Shown piece after piece: positions 60,748-64,000 of a DNA stretch of 64,000 nucleotides. The position numbers and the translations under genes are program-made. The notes below the pieces were generated by a model, which saw only the letters and a list, made by a program, of their open reading frames with translations, was not told the origin of the DNA and searched no databases. Origin of the DNA: Parabacteroides sp. (lineage in GTDB: Bacteria; Bacteroidota; Bacteroidia; Bacteroidales; Tannerellaceae); assembly GCA_028689545.1 (NCBI GenBank), contig JAQVCX010000003.1, positions 1 through 64,000 on the forward strand, in the 5' to 3' direction. Position 1 is the stretch's first letter, and each line of letters opens with the position of its first letter.

Positions 60748-60756
60748 ACTTGCTTA

Positions 60757-62178
60757 TTACTCTTGCGCGGCAGTCAATTTACCTACGCCACTGATTTGCT
60801 CGGCCTCAATGGTAAGACCTTTCGCCGCGGTAGCTGTCTTCGGATCGATACGGTACACGGCCGGTTGGCTTCCATCGGTAGTCGTAACCGCCATATAAGC
60901 GATGCCATCCTCCGAGAACGGAGCCTTACCAAATCCGGAAATCACATCTGAAGAGGGCATACCTTTCACGTAAGTAAGTACTTTATCCTTTCCTTTAAAA
61001 ATAGCCAATTGATTCGCCACAAAGCCTTTTTCGGTTAAAGGTCTGTCATACATCAGCAACAAGAAATAATCCTCCGTGATATGCCAACAGCTCAAAAAAG
61101 CGTTTCCGCCTGTCTGTTCCTCCAAATTACAGTAATAATCCGGATCAAAATCGTTTGTAGAAGCGTTAATACGAACGACACCGGCTGGCAGGGTAGTCTT
61201 TTGGACATCCGCGGTCATTGTCTTCGCGTAACTGGGGGAGAACACATACACATCACCGTTATCCGCCGCCCAGATTGTTTGATAATATTGAGATTTGAAA
61301 CGTCCGCAAGCATAACTGATCTTATCAGTCTTGATCAACTTCGGGTTTTCGAATTTCTCATTATCATAGATGGCGATCCATGCTTCATTAGGATACTGCG
61401 TCCATTGCAGCTCGCCCTTTTCATAAGCGCTGCTAGAGCTACCACCGGATTCGGTCTTCACGAGTTCCGGGTATTTAACATATTTGCCACCTTCGGCCTT
61501 TACACCGTATTGGCTCAGTCCCATAGGGATAGTCGCTGAATAAATCTTACTATTCGCTTGTAAGATACCCGCTAAAGTGACAAACTCACCATTGCCCAGG
61601 TAATTCTCCGACATAATCGCGTTGCTATTGGTCGTGAAAGTCTCTTTCGCTACATCCAGGAAAGACAACAAGAAACCTTTCGGCAAATAACCATTCTCGT
61701 CCGCGTATTCCGTCCCCAGATCACCGGTAGAGGACGTAATGATATAATCACCATACATACCGAAAGAGGTAAATCGCTTAATCTCGTAGGTATTATCGCG
61801 CTCTTCCACTTTGCCTTCCGCGTTTAAGATATAGGAAGAAGTCACACCCGCGTTCCCTTGGTTGTAGACTAAACGATATAAATATTTCTCTTGATAGAAA
61901 ATCCATTGAGTCACGCTTTCCGTAGTGAGACCATTGTTTTTAGCGGAGACCGTACCTTCCCCTAAAGTATCGGCGGTCAACAAATAGTTGGCATCCCCTA
62001 CCGACGCTGCTACCACATAATTGGATACAGCCTTTTTTCCGGATTCTTCACCATTTCCATTACCACCCCCGTTATCCGGATTGGCAGGATCATCATTGCT
62101 ACAAGAAGTTAATACACATCCTGCCAACACAACCGCGGCAAGGCCTTTCATTAAATAACTCATCTTCATGCTGTTCAA
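60757..62178 (-). CDS. DUF4374 surface lipoprotein, XusB-like siderophore binder
   Basis: 473 residues (ATG 62178; 62169 and 62163 possible) with lipobox VLTSC and an acidic sequence after it ([10 protein letters not shown]) that fits surface export, followed by a Gly/Asn linker. The body is DUF4374-type: [49 protein letters not shown]. In B. thetaiotaomicron the DUF4374 protein XusB binds enterobactin-type siderophores beside receptor XusA and PepSY protein XusC. The same order occurs here, with an added esterase. Confidence 0.85.
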   Translation of the reverse strand: MNSMKMSYLMKGLAAVVLAGCVLTSCSNDDPANPDNGGGNGNGEESGKKAVSNYVVAASVGDANYLLTADTLGEGTVSAKNNGLTTESVTQWIFYQEKYLYRLVYNQGNAGVTSSYILNAEGKVEERDNTYEIKRFTSFGMYGDYIITSSTGDLGTEYADENGYLPKGFLLSFLDVAKETFTTNSNAIMSENYLGNGEFVTLAGILQANSKIYSATIPMGLSQYGVKAEGGKYVKYPELVKTESGGSSSSAYEKGELQWTQYPNEAWIAIYDNEKFENPKLIKTDKISYACGRFKSQYYQTIWAADNGDVYVFSPSYAKTMTADVQKTTLPAGVVRINASTNDFDPDYYCNLEEQTGGNAFLSCWHITEDYFLLLMYDRPLTEKGFVANQLAIFKGKDKVLTYVKGMPSSDVISGFGKAPFSEDGIAYMAVTTTDGSQPAVYRIDPKTATAAKGLTIEAEQISGVGKLTAAQE

Positions 62179-62190
62179 TTTATTATGTTT

Positions 62191-64000
62191 TTAATTACCA
62201 AAATAAACACGGACCTTTCCATAGAAGGCTCTGCCTGCTTTCTGCAAGCTGAAATTATCATATAGTTTCTCATTCGTGAGATTCCGGCATTCGAAGGATA
62301 CATTGTAGCGTCCCTTCCGGATACCGTATGAGATCGTCAGATTATGAGAGAACTGAGTCGGAACGACAAAGTCCGATTCACTACCTACCGCCTCCGAGTA
62401 GAGCGGGAAACTATGCATATATAAATTATCGTAAGTGACACTTAGCGTATTGCCTTTCTTCCACAGATTAGGCCAATAGAATGTCACATCCGAGTTGGCA
62501 AACTGATAAGGAAGATTCGGCATACGTGCGCCATACGTCAAACTCTCTTGGCTCGTCCCGCTAGTAACCGTCTTCACGTTATCCCTTACATTCATCTGCG
62601 TAAAGTTTCCTCCTACGCTTACCCAGCTAGCGAAGCCGTAGCGAACCGACACATTGTAACCCTTGGTCTCCACACGACCATGATTCACATAGGTAGCGCC
62701 ATATTTACCGCCACTCAAATCCGATATATTCCGTTGGATATAATCTTTCGTATTCCGGTAGATCAATCCAGCTTCCACATATACGGAATGCTTACCGAAG
62801 GTCTCGTTGTAGCTCAAATTCAGATTCACGTTATCGCTGTTCTCCGGTTTCAAGGAAATATCGCCGGTCTCAAGGTCCTCGTCACCAAACATCTCCTCAT
62901 TGGTCGGCAGGCGGTAGGCTTTCTCATAAGACAATTTCGCTTGCAAGCTATTCAAGATAAAGTAAGTTCCCGCGGCTCCATATCCCATCGCGCTTACCGA
63001 ATTGGTAGTACGTATATAGTTATCTTGAGCCGTAGAGGTAGCTACCGGTCCCGCGATAAACTGATTGTAATATTTACCGAACACAGACAGGTTCCAATGT
63101 TCCGTAGGCATCAAACGATACGAAAGACCGCTGATATTTTTACGGGTTTCCTTCGGGATAGCGTTCGCTTCCGAGTCCTCGTTCAAAAGAGATTGGTTCG
63201 AACGCCGGAACGCATTGATCACGTGATTGAACGTGAACGTATGCGCCTTGCCGATACGGTAGTTGGCCGTTAAGGTACCGTTCCAGTTATTATTATCCGA
63301 CCGGGTGTTCTGGTAAGACTGCTCACCGGGCATCCGGAGCGAACGCATCTCACCCCGCCAGTTATATTCATAGGAAGACGTATCTACATTGTTTGTCATA
63401 TTCTTATTATAGTTTGCCGTTACTATCACGTCCAAGCCCCTGACAAAGAAATCACGCTTGCGATAGTCCAACGACGGCATGATAGAATACCCCTTACGAT
63501 ATTTACCGCCAAACACCACTTCCTGGCGTACGCCCGTCTGTATATCTTTATACATATGTGAATAAGTAAACCCGAACATTAAACGATCCGCCCATTTCTT
63601 ATCCACGAAACCGATTTTCCCGATAACGGCCTCGTTATGATATGTATCATGAAAACGTTTCACACGCTCTATCTTTTTCTTATTGATCGCTCCGGTCGTA
63701 AAGTCCTTCACCGGCGTATCCACATCGTAATTATTATCCGAATAGTTCTGGAAAACATTGATCTCATACGTAAGTCCGCTCCGGAAAGTCTGTCCGAAGT
63801 TCACATAGGATTTATGCGTATTGAAAGACCCGTACGAATAAGAAGCATCCAAGAACCATTTGTTTCGGTTCTTCTTGGTAATGATATTGATAATACCTCC
63901 GATAGCGTCCGTTCCGAAGCCCACCGGCACCACGCCTTTATAGACCTCTATACGTTCGGCATAATTCACCGGGATATTATTCAGTCCGAAAGAACTGCCC
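62191..64000 (-). CDS. TonB-dependent siderophore receptor, XusA-like (5' end outside window)
   Basis: The frame remains open to the window edge (GSSFGLNNIPVNYAERIEV precedes the visible plug), so the signal peptide and plug start are missing. Visible features: GVVPVGFGTDAIGGIINIIT of the plug and a complete barrel ending AFYGKVRVYFGN. It is the first visible gene of the minus operon, 12 bases before the DUF4374 gene. Ferric siderophore import across the outer membrane is inferred from the operon. No riboswitch is visible for this operon in the window. Confidence 0.88.
   Translation of the reverse strand, partial: GSSFGLNNIPVNYAERIEVYKGVVPVGFGTDAIGGIINIITKKNRNKWFLDASYSYGSFNTHKSYVNFGQTFRSGLTYEINVFQNYSDNNYDVDTPVKDFTTGAINKKKIERVKRFHDTYHNEAVIGKIGFVDKKWADRLMFGFTYSHMYKDIQTGVRQEVVFGGKYRKGYSIMPSLDYRKRDFFVRGLDVIVTANYNKNMTNNVDTSSYEYNWRGEMRSLRMPGEQSYQNTRSDNNNWNGTLTANYRIGKAHTFTFNHVINAFRRSNQSLLNEDSEANAIPKETRKNISGLSYRLMPTEHWNLSVFGKYYNQFIAGPVATSTAQDNYIRTTNSVSAMGYGAAGTYFILNSLQAKLSYEKAYRLPTNEEMFGDEDLETGDISLKPENSDNVNLNLSYNETFGKHSVYVEAGLIYRNTKDYIQRNISDLSGGKYGATYVNHGRVETKGYNVSVRYGFASWVSVGGNFTQMNVRDNVKTVTSGTSQESLTYGARMPNLPYQFANSDVTFYWPNLWKKGNTLSVTYDNLYMHSFPLYSEAVGSESDFVVPTQFSHNLTISYGIRKGRYNVSFECRNLTNEKLYDNFSLQKAGRAFYGKVRVYFGN

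Noticed and set aside
62548-63273. A 241-codon plus-strand frame within the last receptor
   Set aside because: Antisense to a well-supported TonB receptor barrel, with no recognisable domain.

Overview
The window looks like a chromosomal segment of a gut Bacteroidales, most like Parabacteroides. The signs are a SusC/SusD pair, six TonB-dependent receptors, an NVEALA-type secreted peptide, C-terminal tails resembling type IX secretion signals, surface-type lipoproteins, and many -7 elements of the form TAnnTTTG with little Shine-Dalgarno signal. The genus is an inference; no rRNA is present. I found no tRNA, CRISPR array, transposase or phage gene.

Layout. 1-6.4 kb: the 3' end of an RND efflux permease, a glycosidase-like lipoprotein, an AAA-ATPase/PD-(D/E)XK gene, an unknown gene and a tiny self-contained transcription unit. 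6.5-11.9 kb: carB and a one-piece sensor/HTH regulator. 12-14.1 kb: an A+T-richer block with an NVEALA peptide, a 6-bladed propeller lipoprotein and a CPPC thioredoxin-like protein, flanked by orphan gene tails. 14.5-18.7 kb: a Tat-type sulfide:quinone oxidoreductase and a FAD/Fe-S dehydrogenase.

18.8-58.0 kb is dominated by cobalamin functions. Six cobalamin riboswitches head six operons: (i) btuB-btuG-btuF-like (minus); (ii) TonB receptor plus CbiK-like lipoprotein (plus); (iii) a mirror-image TonB receptor plus a diverged CbiK-like protein (minus), convergent with (ii); (iv) btuB-btuG plus two further secreted proteins (plus); (v) a ThrE-family transporter alone (plus); (vi) three large secreted proteins, including a 1644-residue beta-propeller/Ig-repeat protein (minus). 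Embedded among them are a SusC/SusD pair, two small coupled genes, a DjlA-like co-chaperone and nrdD-nrdG.

58.2-64 kb: a flavodoxin, then a minus-strand XusABC-like xenosiderophore operon (TonB receptor, DUF4374 lipoprotein, PepSY membrane protein) that also carries a periplasmic IroE/Fes-like esterase.

The cobalamin operons plausibly act together. Surface propeller lipoproteins and secreted proteins capture corrinoids, TonB receptors import them, periplasmic proteins handle them, and each operon is switched off by intracellular cobalamin. The most novel parts are operon (vi), the ThrE-type gene under a B12 riboswitch, the mirrored receptor/CbiK operons with one paralogue missing chelatase histidines, and four intergenic clusters of nested inverted repeats that share an architecture but not a sequence.
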